NCBI GenBank assembly: GCA_022823945.1
Contig: JAJEBK010000048.1
Span: 62,001-126,000, forward strand
Origin: Anaerolineae bacterium
Lineage (GTDB): Bacteria; Chloroflexota; Anaerolineae; Aggregatilineales; Phototrophicaceae
Direction: 5' to 3'
DNA: 64,000 nucleotides
The notes under the pieces are model-generated. The model made no database searches and was not told where the DNA came from. It saw only the letters and a program-made list of their open reading frames with translations. Position 1 is the first letter of the stretch, and each line of letters begins with the position of its first letter. This document shows, in pieces, positions 43,190-50,732 of this stretch. The position numbers were made by a program, and so were the translations under genes.

Positions 43190-44734
43190 GTGAGGAAAGA
43201 TATCGCTACATCCGCAAATGGAGTTTCCCGTCGTGAGTTTTTGAACATCTTTGCCGCGGGCGCCACATCGGCTGTCGGCAGCATCGCCCTGGGTCCGCTC
43301 GGCGCGATCGCCCGAGCCCAGGACAATGGCACGCTGCGCATGGCTTGGTTGACGCCAGCCACCCTCGACCCGCGCTCAGCATCTGGCGATGCCGAAATCG
43401 CCATTCTCAACGCGCTGTATGATTACCTCATCGACACCGATGCGGCTGGCAGCCTGGTGCCGCGCCTGGCAAAGAGCTGGGATATCAGCGAAGACGGCAC
43501 ACGAATCACGCTGCACATCCGCGACGATGCCGTCTTCCATGATGGCAGCCCGTTGACCGTCGATGATGTGCTTTGGACGATCAACTGGCAGCGCGAAGCC
43601 GAAGGCACTGTGGCCGGCTTGCTTGCGGCTGCGCAGCACATAGAAGCGGTCGGCGACCACGAAATCGCAATCTCGTTGGACGCCCCCAACCTCGACTTCC
43701 TCTACAACCTCAGCGACAACAAGTTCGTCATTTTGCAAGCCGACGCACAAGACATCGGCACCGCCTTCAATGGCACCGGCCCCTTCGTGCTGGACGAGAT
43801 CTTGCCCGGCGACCGCGCCATTATGCACGCCAACAGCGCTTATTGGGGCGGCGCGCCAGGCATCGAACGCCTCGAATTCGTCTTCTTTGACGACCAGCAA
43901 GCGGGAATCGCGGCAGTGCAGGGCGGCAGCGTCGATGGCATCATGCGCCTGGACAATTCCAGTTTCCTCGGTTTCGGCGCAGACGCCAATTTCCACGCGG
44001 TGGACATCCCGACCAGCGGGCATCATCTGGCGCGCATCCGCAGCGACCGCGCCCCGGGCAACGATGTGCGCGTCCGCCAGGCATTCAAACTCGCCACCGA
44101 CCGCGATGCCATTTGGGACCGCGTACAGTTGGGCTTCGGCGCTGTCGGCAAAGATTCGCCAATTGGTCCGGCTTTTGGGCAATATTTCTTGGCCGAAGCC
44201 GCTGTGCCGGCGCGTGACCCCGCGGCCGCCGCCGCTCTGCTGGCTGAAGCTGGCTACCCGGATGGCTTGGATATGACCCTGCATGTGCCCAACAGCGGCA
44301 ATTGGCCCGACCTGGCGCAAGCCCTGGCCGCGCAATGGGACGAAGCCGGCATCCGCGTAGAAATCCAGCTGGAAGACGAAAACAGCTATTGGGTCGAAGA
44401 TTGGATGGAAGTCGACCTGGGTGTAACGGGCTGGGGAGCGCGTCCGGTGGCGCAGCTCTACCTCGACCTGGCCTACCATTCCGAAGCGGCCTGGAACGAA
44501 TCGCATTACAGCAACGCCCGCGTTGACGAGTTGATCGCCCAGGCGCGCACATCGCTGGACAATGACGAACGCACTGCCGCCTACAAAGAGATTCAGCAGA
44601 TTCTGCTGGACGAGGGACCCGTGGTCGTGCCCTACTTCTTCGCACAGTTCATGGTGCTGGCGGGGCATGTGTCGGGCGTGGATTTGCATCCATTCTCCGG
44701 GCGCACCAATTTCAACATGGCGACAGTCAGCTGA
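43190..44734 (+). CDS. Peptide/opine-type ABC substrate-binding protein (family 5), Tat signal
   Basis: This 514-residue family 5 binding protein has a twin-arginine signal VSRREFLNIFAAG, then an Ala/Gly-rich hydrophobic stretch ending IARAQDN. The fold markers are LDPRSASGDAEIAILNALYD, LAKSWDISEDGTRITLHIRD and FHDGSPLTVDDV, all typical of family 5. The start is GTG at 43190, with AAAGGAG nine bases upstream. The matching permeases and ATPases are absent. Instead it is followed by a CoA-transferase and a nucleoside hydrolase in the same direction. The ligand is unknown. Confidence 0.92.
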   Translation: MRKDIATSANGVSRREFLNIFAAGATSAVGSIALGPLGAIARAQDNGTLRMAWLTPATLDPRSASGDAEIAILNALYDYLIDTDAAGSLVPRLAKSWDISEDGTRITLHIRDDAVFHDGSPLTVDDVLWTINWQREAEGTVAGLLAAAQHIEAVGDHEIAISLDAPNLDFLYNLSDNKFVILQADAQDIGTAFNGTGPFVLDEILPGDRAIMHANSAYWGGAPGIERLEFVFFDDQQAGIAAVQGGSVDGIMRLDNSSFLGFGADANFHAVDIPTSGHHLARIRSDRAPGNDVRVRQAFKLATDRDAIWDRVQLGFGAVGKDSPIGPAFGQYFLAEAAVPARDPAAAAALLAEAGYPDGLDMTLHVPNSGNWPDLAQALAAQWDEAGIRVEIQLEDENSYWVEDWMEVDLGVTGWGARPVAQLYLDLAYHSEAAWNESHYSNARVDELIAQARTSLDNDERTAAYKEIQQILLDEGPVVVPYFFAQFMVLAGHVSGVDLHPFSGRTNFNMATVS

Positions 44735-44744
44735 GGATTTCAAC

Positions 44745-45947
44745 ATGAGCGGCACAGCCCCCTTGGCTGGCATCAAGGTGGTCGACCAGACACAAGCGCT
44801 GGCTGGTCCGTATGCGGCGATGATCCTGGGTGATCTGGGCGCGGATGTCATCAAGATCGAGCGCCCCGGCTTCGGCGACAACTCCCGTCAGTGGGCGCCG
44901 CCTTTCATCGGCGATCAATCTGCCTATTACCTGGCGGTCAATCGCAACAAACGCGGCATCGCGCTGAATATCCGCGCCGAGGCTGGGCGCAGTTTCATGC
45001 ACCAGTTGGCTGCCGAAGCCGATGTCTTCATGACCAATCTGGCGACGACAGCATCGCTGCAGCGCTCGGGCATCGACTACGACACACTGCGCGCGCTCAA
45101 CCCGCGTTTGGTCTATGCCAGCATCAGCGGCTATGGGCGGCGGGGACCTCGCGCCGGACAGCCTGGTTATGACCTCGTTTCACAAGCCGAAAGCGGCACC
45201 ATGTACCTGACTGGCGAGGTGGACGGCACGCCCATGCGCTTCCCCACGCCCATCGCCGATATGACTTGCGGCTTGTTCACTGTCATCGGCATCCTGGCGT
45301 CTCTGCGCGCGCGCGACCATAGCGGCGAGGGGCAATTCATCGACATGTCGTTGCAAGAAGGGCAGATCACCTGGCTCGAGAATTATGCCGGCGAATACTT
45401 TGCCACCGCAGCAGACCCGCCCCGCCGCGGCAATCGGCATCCGCAAGTCGTGCCCTACGAAGCCGTGCAGGGCAGCGATGGCGACTGGTTTATCCTGGGC
45501 GTCGGCAGCGACAATGTCTGGCGGGCTTTTTGCAGCCAGGCCGGGCGCGCGCAGCTGGCGGCCGATGCCCGCTTCGCCACCAATGCCGATCGCATCGCCA
45601 ATTACGAAGCGCTTTTGCCCATCGTGCGCGAGATCATCCGCGCCAAAACCTGCGACCAATGGCTGGCTGAATTGCGCGCGGCTGGCGTCCCCTGCGGGCG
45701 CATCAACACAGTTGCCGAGGCTCTGGGCGATCCGCATTTGCTGGAACGCGGCATGATTGTCGAGCTGGAACACCCGGCGCTGGGCTTGGTCAAATCGCTG
45801 GCCACGCCCGTGCATCTGAGCGATACGCCACTGGTCTATCATCGTCACCCGCCGCGCCTGGGTGAACACAGCGATCAAGTTGCCGCCGAGCTGGGTTATG
45901 ACGCGGCAGCCATAAAGCAACTGCGCGCAGACGGGGTGCTGGCATGA
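44745..45947 (+). CDS. CaiB/BaiF family III CoA-transferase
   Basis: This 400-residue enzyme moves CoA between carboxylic acids. Family III hallmarks are GPYAAMILGDLGADVIKIERP near the start and the catalytic Asp in GQPGYDLVSQAESG at about residue 145. RGNRHPQVVPYEAV and AGVPCGRINTVAEAL are also present. It lies ten bases after the binding-protein stop with GAGG upstream of its ATG, and overlaps the nucleoside hydrolase by ATGA. The three genes are likely one operon for uptake and activation of an organic acid or nucleoside-derived compound. Confidence 0.92.
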   Translation: MSGTAPLAGIKVVDQTQALAGPYAAMILGDLGADVIKIERPGFGDNSRQWAPPFIGDQSAYYLAVNRNKRGIALNIRAEAGRSFMHQLAAEADVFMTNLATTASLQRSGIDYDTLRALNPRLVYASISGYGRRGPRAGQPGYDLVSQAESGTMYLTGEVDGTPMRFPTPIADMTCGLFTVIGILASLRARDHSGEGQFIDMSLQEGQITWLENYAGEYFATAADPPRRGNRHPQVVPYEAVQGSDGDWFILGVGSDNVWRAFCSQAGRAQLAADARFATNADRIANYEALLPIVREIIRAKTCDQWLAELRAAGVPCGRINTVAEALGDPHLLERGMIVELEHPALGLVKSLATPVHLSDTPLVYHRHPPRLGEHSDQVAAELGYDAAAIKQLRADGVLA

Positions 45948-47086
45948 GCGGGCGCTTCCCCAAGTTGTCGACTGCGCAATACGAGAATCTGCTGCGCTTG
46001 CCCAGTGGGCGTGTCCGCTGCGTCATCGATACCGATACGCGCAACGAAATCGACGATCAATTTGCGCTGGCTTGGGCGCTGCTTTCGCAGGACACCTTGC
46101 AGATTGAGGGCATCTACGCCGCGCCCTATTCGTTCTTGCGCCGCCTGGACGAGTTGCGCGCCGCCGACCGGGCACGTCAAAATCCCGCAGCGGCGACAGA
46201 CGAAGAACGCGCCCTGCTGCCCAAGTATCAGAACCAGCTGCAGCGACTGGATGCCGCTGGCACAGACATCAACGACCTCGCGCAGATCGATCCACAAAGC
46301 CTGATCATGGTCAAACCCGGGCGGGGCATGGAGCTTAGTTATCGCGAGATCCTGCTTTGCTGCGAGAAAATGGGCATGAATTGCGCCGACAAAGTGTTTC
46401 GCGGAGCAGATCGCTATCTACAATCGCTGGACGCGCCAGTCGAGAGCGCAGCGACAGCCCATCTGATTGCGCAGGCGAGAACGGCATCGCCCGAGTCGCC
46501 ACTGTATGTGCTGGCGGTCGGCGCGCCCACCAATGTGGCATCGGCGCTGTTACTGGCACCAGAACTCATCGAGCGCATCGTAGTGGTCTGGACAGCTGGC
46601 TATCCGACCACTGTGATGGATCTCGAGCAGCCATCTTTTAATATGGAGCAGGATATATTCGCTTCGCAGCTGCTATTTGATAGTGGCGTGCCGCTGGTCT
46701 ATATCCCCGGTTTTCATGTCGGCGCGCAGTTGAGCCTGTCCCTGCCCGAGATGGAAACGTGGGTGCGCGGCAAAGGCGCAATCGGCGATTATCTGCACTG
46801 GCTCTACATGCACAATCCGCATTACCCATGGCAGGGCCTCAGCGGGCACTTCGCGCGTAGCTGGATCATCTGGGACCTGGTCAATATCGCCTGGCTGCTG
46901 GAGCCGGGCTGGCTACCTTCGCACATCACCGATGCGCCCTGGCTAAGCGCCGATTGTCGCTGGCTGCGGCATGGCGCACCCCGCCATCCTATCCGCGAGG
47001 CGCTGGATATCAACCGCGATGCCATCTTCCAGGATTTCTTCGGCAAGCTGGCCGGAATGACCCTCGACAAGTCAGGGGGAGGCTGA
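45944..47086 (+). CDS. Inosine/uridine-preferring nucleoside hydrolase family protein
   Basis: This 380-residue protein has the calcium-binding DTDTRNEIDDQFALAWALLS motif at residues 29-48, as in nucleoside hydrolases that split N-glycosidic bonds. VLAVGAPTNVASALLLAPEL and the later PLVYIPGFHVGAQLSLSL also fit. It is coupled by ATGA to the CoA-transferase. An unusual insert, about residues 60-110, separates the first strand pair. The C-terminal DKSGGG is encoded by a palindromic repeat half-element that also supplies the stop. Substrate may be a ribonucleoside or a ribosyl-like natural product. Confidence 0.88.
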   Translation: MSGRFPKLSTAQYENLLRLPSGRVRCVIDTDTRNEIDDQFALAWALLSQDTLQIEGIYAAPYSFLRRLDELRAADRARQNPAAATDEERALLPKYQNQLQRLDAAGTDINDLAQIDPQSLIMVKPGRGMELSYREILLCCEKMGMNCADKVFRGADRYLQSLDAPVESAATAHLIAQARTASPESPLYVLAVGAPTNVASALLLAPELIERIVVVWTAGYPTTVMDLEQPSFNMEQDIFASQLLFDSGVPLVYIPGFHVGAQLSLSLPEMETWVRGKGAIGDYLHWLYMHNPHYPWQGLSGHFARSWIIWDLVNIAWLLEPGWLPSHITDAPWLSADCRWLRHGAPRHPIREALDINRDAIFQDFFGKLAGMTLDKSGGG

Positions 47087-47361
47087 ACACGCGAATTTGG
47101 TCGCTGGGTAAGCGGATGTAACAGCTTGGCTCAGTCTAAGCCGCTGCATTTTCCAGCGAATCTGTCCACAAGCCGACAGCTGCCAGCCCATTCATCTTGG
47201 CGCGATGATGCAGCGCCGCTTGCGCAGCCGGCACGTATCCAACTTCCAGCCGCCGCTCTTCAGCACAGGGTGGTGGGAGGCAAATCACGCGCATACGATT
47301 CCATATCCGCTTGCCTTGGCTCCCCTCTCCGACTCGTCAGGAAGCGGCTGGGGGTGGGGTT
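47061..47361. repeat. Palindromic element split by a 230-base insert (copy 13)
   Basis: The left hairpin (CCCTCGACAAGTCAGGGGGA, core CGACAAGTCA) overlaps the end of the nucleoside hydrolase gene. The right hairpin (TCCCCTCTCCGACTCGTCAG, closing GCGGCTGGGGGTGGGG) lies at 47320-47361. In other copies these are 10-75 bases apart. Here about 240 bases lie between them, including a 99-base inverted copy of the aldolase 3' end. Confidence 0.75.
47136..47234 (-). pseudogene. Fragment of the class I aldolase gene, inverted
   Basis: Read on the minus strand these 99 bases match the aldolase 3' end (42438-42536) at all but two positions that I can find. They encode AAQAALHHRAKMNGLAAVGL followed by WTDSLENAAA and a stop. 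The match begins sharply at GTGCCGG and ends with the stop codon; flanks do not match. It is too short to be functional and must be a recent duplication. Confidence 0.85.
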
Positions 47362-47464
47362 AGAAAGAGAGCCATCCACTGATTTCAGACACTCCCGAGA
47401 CTGCGCGGCTTTTGACTTCACATAGCATATCGACTATGCTCAGCGCAGATTTGCGCAAACGCTT

Positions 47465-47470
47465 TAGAAT
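47465..47470 (+). promoter_or_regulatory. Possible -10 box (TAGAAT) for the thiolase-DUF35 pair
   Basis: TAGAAT lies 63 bases before the ATG at 47533. Other signals between 47362 and 47532 are not evident. Weak support. Confidence 0.3.
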
Positions 47471-47532
47471 TGCCCGGTCTTTACCACATTCACAGGATCG
47501 ACATTGTTTTCGCTCAACCGAGTGACCATCTC

Positions 47533-48732
47533 ATGCCAGCTGCGCCCGTAATCGCCGCTGTCGGCTGCACGAAAATCGCCAGCGAGCACCGCGACTGCAA
47601 CGCCCGCGACCTGTTGGCCGATGCCCTGCTGGACTTGCTGGCGGATGCCGGTATGGATGGGCTGGATGCGGTCGAACATGGTCTGGCGAGCTACGAAAGC
47701 GACCACTTCAACATGCAGATGACGCTGGGCGCAATCCTGCACGACACCATCGGCATGACGCCAAAGCCCGGCCTGCGCATCGAAGGCGGCGGAGCGACTG
47801 GCGCGCTGGCGCTGCGGACAGCCTGGGCGCATATCCAAAGCGGCTTGTGCGACTCCATCCTGGTGTATGGCGTCGAAAAGAACGGACGCGGCGTGTCGTC
47901 ACGGACCGCCAACCAGCTCTTTGCCTTGTCTGCCGATGTCGACTGGGAGACAGCTATCGGCGGAACATATACCGGCTTCTATGCAGCGATGATGCGCGCG
48001 CATATGGCGCAATATGGCACGCGCGAAGAGCACTTTGCCCATGTGGCGGCGCGCAATCGTGGCAACGCGGCATTCAATCCGATCGCGCAGAAGCCCATGG
48101 ACATCAGCATAGAAGATGTTCTGCGGTCGCGTCCGGTGGCTGAGCCCTACAAGCTGTTGGATTGCAGCCTGCTCAGTGATGGCGCGGCGTGTATACTGCT
48201 TGCCAGCGAAGCCTGGGCGCGCGAGCATGTGCCGGCTTTTGAAGCGCGTCCGCCGATCTTTTTCACGGGCACGGGCTGCGGCACAGATACCATGCGCCTG
48301 GGCGACCGCTACCCGCATATAACCAACTTCCGCGCCAAGCAGCAGGCTGCGCAGGCAGCGTATGCCATGGCCGACATCGGCGATCCCCTGCGCGAGATCG
48401 ATGTGGCCGAGCTCTATGACAGCTACAGCGGCGTGGAGATCCAGGCGGTGGAAGATCTGGGCTGGGTGGCGCGGGGCAACGGCGGAGCAGCTGTGGCGGA
48501 CGGCGCATTCGATCTGGACGGCGCGCTGCCGGTCAATACCAGCGGCGGCTTGCTGGGGCGGGGCGCTCCGGTTGGCGCGACCGGCATCTTGCAAGCCATG
48601 GAAGTTGCCCAGCAGCTATGGGGACTTGCCGACCAGCGGCGACAGGTGGCGGGCGCAAAACGCGGCTTGACCGATACGCACGCCGGCATCGCCAGCATCA
48701 GCGTCGTCAATATCTTCGAGCGGCACGATTGA
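47533..48732 (+). CDS. Thiolase-superfamily protein lacking the catalytic cysteine (Ltp2/SCP-x-like)
   Basis: This 399-residue thiolase-fold protein is followed by a DUF35 gene. Canonical thiolases have a nucleophilic Cys in a CA(S/T)G motif; here the motif reads EGGGATGALALRTAW (about residues 84-98), so Gly replaces Cys. The usual GHPxGATG reads GRGAPVGATG, so the His is also missing. This fits the Ltp2 type of thiolase-like retro-aldolases, which act on CoA esters and need a DUF35 partner, better than a thiolase. The ATG at 47533 starts the conserved VIAAVGCTK segment. Substrate unknown. Confidence 0.85.
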   Translation: MPAAPVIAAVGCTKIASEHRDCNARDLLADALLDLLADAGMDGLDAVEHGLASYESDHFNMQMTLGAILHDTIGMTPKPGLRIEGGGATGALALRTAWAHIQSGLCDSILVYGVEKNGRGVSSRTANQLFALSADVDWETAIGGTYTGFYAAMMRAHMAQYGTREEHFAHVAARNRGNAAFNPIAQKPMDISIEDVLRSRPVAEPYKLLDCSLLSDGAACILLASEAWAREHVPAFEARPPIFFTGTGCGTDTMRLGDRYPHITNFRAKQQAAQAAYAMADIGDPLREIDVAELYDSYSGVEIQAVEDLGWVARGNGGAAVADGAFDLDGALPVNTSGGLLGRGAPVGATGILQAMEVAQQLWGLADQRRQVAGAKRGLTDTHAGIASISVVNIFERHD

Positions 48733-48762
48733 GCGCGGAAAACGCGGGCTTGAGAAACGAGC

Positions 48763-49275
48763 ATGTCTGACAAAGTAAGCAACTTGATCGACATCACAGA
48801 GCGCGAATCAGCCGCCGATGATATCTGGACGGACTTTCGCCCGATCGAGCGCATCACGCTGGAGCTAGCGCAGCGTTATCACTACAGCCTGGGCAAGCAA
48901 TCGCGCTTTTTCATCGAACTGCAAAATCGGCGCTTTTTTGCGACAGCTTGTGGAAGCTGTGGGCGGGTGTGCGCTCCGCCGCGCCCGCTTTGTCCGGCTT
49001 GCCTGCAGCCTACCAACTGGCGCGAACTGACCGGTGAAGGCCGCCTGGAAACCTGGTCGACGCTGCATTTTTCGCCGGGCACGAATGCCGATGTCGCGGC
49101 GCTGCAAACGCCCTATGTGCTGGCTTATGTGCTGCTGGACGGGGCGGATACGCTCTTCCCGCATGTGCTGCGCGCGGAGGGCGAAAGCCTGCGGCGGGGC
49201 ATGCGCGTGCGCGTTGCATACAATGAAGGCCCGGTCAGCCACCCGATTCATCTGATGGTTTTCGTGCTTGCATAA
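48763..49275 (+). CDS. DUF35 protein: zinc ribbon plus OB fold
   Basis: This 170-residue protein has a helical N-terminus, a rubredoxin-like zinc ribbon CGSCGRVCAPPRPLCPAC at about residues 64-81, and an OB-fold tail with GRLETWSTLHFSPG and YVLAYVLLDGADTLFPHVLR. Such proteins bind thiolase-fold partners and present the acyl-CoA; in steroid degradation they are required by Ltp2 aldolase. It lies 30 bases after the thiolase-like gene, same strand. Its N-terminal 45 residues contain extra acidic segments. Confidence 0.9.
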   Translation: MSDKVSNLIDITERESAADDIWTDFRPIERITLELAQRYHYSLGKQSRFFIELQNRRFFATACGSCGRVCAPPRPLCPACLQPTNWRELTGEGRLETWSTLHFSPGTNADVAALQTPYVLAYVLLDGADTLFPHVLRAEGESLRRGMRVRVAYNEGPVSHPIHLMVFVLA

Positions 49276-49283
49276 CGGGCGAT

Positions 49284-49380
49284 TCACTGCCCTGTCCAGT
49301 TTTTCGGGACCACTACAGTGATTTTTTGGCGCTCTTCGCACTGGTTTTTCAGTTCCAGCAAACGTGTCCTGTCCTCAGGA
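49284..49380 (-). other. Possible C-terminal coding remnant
   Basis: On the minus strand one frame reads RLLELKNQCEERQKITVVVP followed by KNWTGQ and a TGA stop at 49284. Its composition is protein-like, yet it is not in frame with the PfkB gene, which stops just upstream at 49385. It may be the tail of a gene destroyed by insertion of the repeat fragment at 49367-49398. Alternatively the CTGTCCAGTTTTTCGGGACC stretch may be an insertion-sequence end. Weak. Confidence 0.25.
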
Positions 49381-49384
49381 CGAG

Positions 49385-50497
49385 TCAGGCGGAGGCTGCC
49401 GAGCCAAGCGTCGCCCAGCCAGCCTGCAGTCGCGCCGCCGTTTCGTCCCAGATGCGGACGCCGGTTGTGGCATCAGCCGCTTCGATATTGCAAGCCGCCA
49501 CAGCGCAAGCCCAGCGAGCGCAAGCTGCCGCATTCATCCCGCGCAGCAGCGCCGCCAACAAGCCCGCATAAGCCGCATCGCCCGCGCCGGTCGTGCCAAC
49601 CACCTGCACCGCAAAAGCCGGCTGCCAGACCTGCGCGCCAGCCCAATCTTGCGTCGAGCCGCCGAGCGCGGACAGAAACGCCAGCCGCCCATGATCGACC
49701 GAAGCCCGCAAGTACAAGCCGCGCTCGCCCAGCTTGAAGCCGGTTATGCCCACGCCCATCGCCAGCAATTCATCCGCCAGCGCCGCCAAGTAATCGCCCG
49801 TCAATCTGTCGAACAGGCGGCCTCGCCAGCGCTGCAAATCGTCGCGGCGTAGCATGTACATGATCTCTTCAATGCTGGGCACAAAAATATCGACGAGGGG
49901 CAGGCAGCGGCGCAGCACCTCGCTCCAGTTTGCTCGTCCGCTGGCAGAATCGGGCGGTGGCAGAGACATGTCGATGGAAACTGCCGGGCAGCGCGCTTTC
50001 ACCGCAGCCAGCAACCGCAAGAATTCTGCGCCCTTATCTGCGAACAAACGCGGCAGCAGTGTGGGATAACCCAGATGAAAGAGCTTGCAGCCGTACAGCA
50101 AATCATAGTCGATGCTGTCTGCGCCATAATCGTTGTATACGCCGGTGTGCGTAAGCAGCGTGCGATCATGATTTTGTGGCTCGATGACAACAGTATAGGG
50201 GCTGGCCCCAGCAGGCACGATGCGGATATGCTCGCCCAGCCGCTCGCCGAACCCGCGCACATAATCAATGATGGCGCGCCCGACCCAGTCATCGCCGACC
50301 ACGGCTTGCAGCGAAACCGCCACGCCCAGCCGATGCAGCGCCAAGCCCGTATTGGAAACCGCGCCGCCTGTCGAATAGGCGATGCGGCCGATCTCGTAGA
50401 CCTTGCCCGCGCCGATGACCTGGTCTGCCGTCAATGCCGACATATCCGGCAAGATATCCAGCGCGATGTGCCCGGCCACTACCGCGTCCGCCCGCAT
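49385..50497 (-). CDS. PfkB-family carbohydrate kinase
   Basis: This 370-residue ribokinase-fold kinase has GHIALDILPDM at the start, the substrate-lid region STGGAVSNTGLALHRLG, and the ATP-site signature VQVVGTTGAGDAAYAGLLAAL with the catalytic Asp. A mid-protein DIFVPSIEEIMYML helix is typical of kinases in this subgroup. The ATG at 50497 has GGAGG six bases upstream. A repeat-derived sequence (core GACGAGTCAG) forms its last codons and stop. With the aldolase at 41.5 kb it could phosphorylate a sugar phosphate before cleavage, but this is inference. Confidence 0.9.
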   Translation of the reverse strand: MRADAVVAGHIALDILPDMSALTADQVIGAGKVYEIGRIAYSTGGAVSNTGLALHRLGVAVSLQAVVGDDWVGRAIIDYVRGFGERLGEHIRIVPAGASPYTVVIEPQNHDRTLLTHTGVYNDYGADSIDYDLLYGCKLFHLGYPTLLPRLFADKGAEFLRLLAAVKARCPAVSIDMSLPPPDSASGRANWSEVLRRCLPLVDIFVPSIEEIMYMLRRDDLQRWRGRLFDRLTGDYLAALADELLAMGVGITGFKLGERGLYLRASVDHGRLAFLSALGGSTQDWAGAQVWQPAFAVQVVGTTGAGDAAYAGLLAALLRGMNAAACARWACAVAACNIEAADATTGVRIWDETAARLQAGWATLGSAASA

Positions 50498-50550
50498 GAA
50501 ACCTCCGCTTGTCGTGCAACTAAGTAAATCCAAGCAAGAAATACAAAGAA

Positions 50551-50631
50551 TTAACCACCGAGTACACCGAGTTGAAGAGAGTACACCGAGAGAAAAGCAA
50601 GGGTTTTTCTCTGTGCCTTTGCGCCGCGGTG
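50551..50631. repeat. Type 3 repeat (ACCGAGTACACCGAG / CTCTGTGCC)
   Basis: AACCACCGAGTACACCGAGT is followed by a GAGAG stretch, then a C/T-rich CTCTGTGCCTTTGCGCC end. The two ends are partly complementary to each other in other copies. It lies between the PfkB start and the next gene's 3' end and may hold the PfkB promoter region. Confidence 0.65.
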
Positions 50632-50705
50632 GCAAATTGTTGATTCACGACTTTCGCGCATTTGCTTGTGTCAAGCGATTATTGTAACCGCAGAGAGTTG
50701 TGAAA

Positions 50706-50732
50706 GGGGCGAGGCGAGCAAATCAACTCGCG
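50706..50732. repeat. GGGCGAGGCG...AACTCGCG palindrome (type 2 repeat)
   Basis: This copy overlaps the stop codon and last two codons of the FG-GAP gene ending at 50723. Confidence 0.6.
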
